From Symbiodinium natans (taxonomy: Eukaryota > Sar > Dinophyceae > Suessiales > Symbiodiniaceae), in the NCBI GenBank assembly GCA_905221605.1, contig CAJNDS010000136.1, positions 635,001 to 699,000 of the forward strand: a stretch of 64,000 nucleotides of DNA, in the 5' to 3' direction. The position numbers were made by a program, and so were the translations under genes. The notes beneath the pieces were generated by a model. The model had not been told where the DNA came from, made no database searches, and saw nothing but the letters and a program-made list of their open reading frames with translations. Below, piece after piece: positions 63,609 through 64,000 of this stretch (positions are counted from its first letter, which is position 1; every line of letters starts with the position of its first letter).

Positions 63609-64000
63609 TGGGTTTAGGGTTTAGGGTTTAGGGTTTAGGGTTTAGGGCCCCTCCCCGAACCCTTTGGGTTTCGAGTTTAGGGTTTGTAGGGCTCAGGTGT
63701 TCAGGGTGTTCAGGCTCAATCTTTGCTACTGCCTTGTCAAATATGTGTATGTAAATCATCCGTAGCCCTGAAGTTTAGGCTCCCAAGACTCTGAACCTGA
63801 ACCTCAAACCCCTAAGCCCTCAGCCCGCGACGTAACCCTAAAACCTAAACCCAAACCCCAAACCCTAAACCAGGGTCGACCTCCCCCCCCCCCCCCCCCC
63901 CCCCCAATGTTAGCTCCTTTTTTAGGTGGGTGCCCTGCTTGCCCTGTTTGGGTTCTGGGTTGAGGGCTTAGACGTAATTATAGGGTTGGTTTTGGAGTTT

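Larger units (their letters stand above)
30250..64000. other. Mosaic of telomere-type arrays, short elements and unique shards (right)
   Basis: The same organisation as 9.96-22.2 kb continues to the window end with on the order of 100 arrays in both orientations. Unique stretches not listed singly include AT-rich pieces at 32.98-33.22, 39.37-39.50, 50.30-50.42 and 52.12-52.34 kb, where I see no gene. Numerous homopolymer runs of 12 or more G or C occur, for example near 33.79, 35.05, 38.25, 41.46, 60.11 and 63.88 kb. Confidence 0.85.

Overview
This is nuclear DNA of a eukaryote, almost certainly non-bacterial: there are no operons, ribosome-binding sites or long reading frames, and the sequence is dominated by satellites, microsatellites, short terminal-inverted-repeat (TIR) elements and well over a hundred short interstitial arrays of the telomere-type heptamer TTTAGGG / CCCTAAA. 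That heptamer is the telomere repeat of most plants, many green algae, and alveolates such as chromerids and dinoflagellates. Short exon-like frames bounded by GT/AG splice signals fit an alga or alveolate with a large, intron-rich genome, but the species cannot be fixed from this window. No complete protein gene, tRNA or rRNA could be supported.

Layout. 1-6.55 kb: a GC-balanced satellite with a higher-order period near 669 bp, split by a 2.1 kb AT-rich TIR element (2404-4513) inserted in a TA tract; an uninterrupted paralogous copy of the same site lies at about 5690-5720. 6.55-7.11 kb: a 10-bp GGGGGATGAT minisatellite. 7.1-9.6 kb: a 309-bp satellite made of palindromes centred on CCCGGG. 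9.7-22.2 kb: a mosaic of telomere-type arrays, short TIR elements and 60-200 bp unique 'shards'. 22.5-26.2 kb: a pyrimidine/purine-rich tandem segmental duplication whose two copies differ by a clean 159-bp inversion and a roughly 430-bp insertion. 27.3-29.8 kb: a second palindromic CCCGGG-centred satellite, unrelated in sequence to the first. 29.9-30.2 kb: an 83-bp miniature of the 2.1 kb element in a TA tract. 30.25-64 kb: the mosaic resumes and fills the rest of the window.

The most striking feature is the mosaic. Telomere-type arrays in both orientations alternate with unique shards, many holding one open frame of 20-56 codons with ordinary protein composition. Several of these follow a splice acceptor or precede a donor. 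One (50701-50810) encodes a recognisable ABC-transporter Walker A segment. Others have EF-hand-like or membrane-like stretches. Neighbouring shards do not appear to join into one protein, so I read them as exon debris rather than one gene, although exons of genes whose introns are packed with arrays and TIR elements remain possible. At about 100 bp an open frame arises by chance in roughly one frame in five, so single shards are called with modest confidence.

At least a dozen short repeat families recur in the mosaic; the clearest have inverted ends. Some copies abut each other, some abut exon-like frames, and some contain a telomere-type array inside them, which links the elements to the arrays mechanistically. 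Variant repeat units (TTTTAGGG, GGGGTTTA, CCCTTAAA, TATACCC, TTCAGGG, CCCCAAAA) occur in pure local runs, which points to local amplification rather than random mutation.
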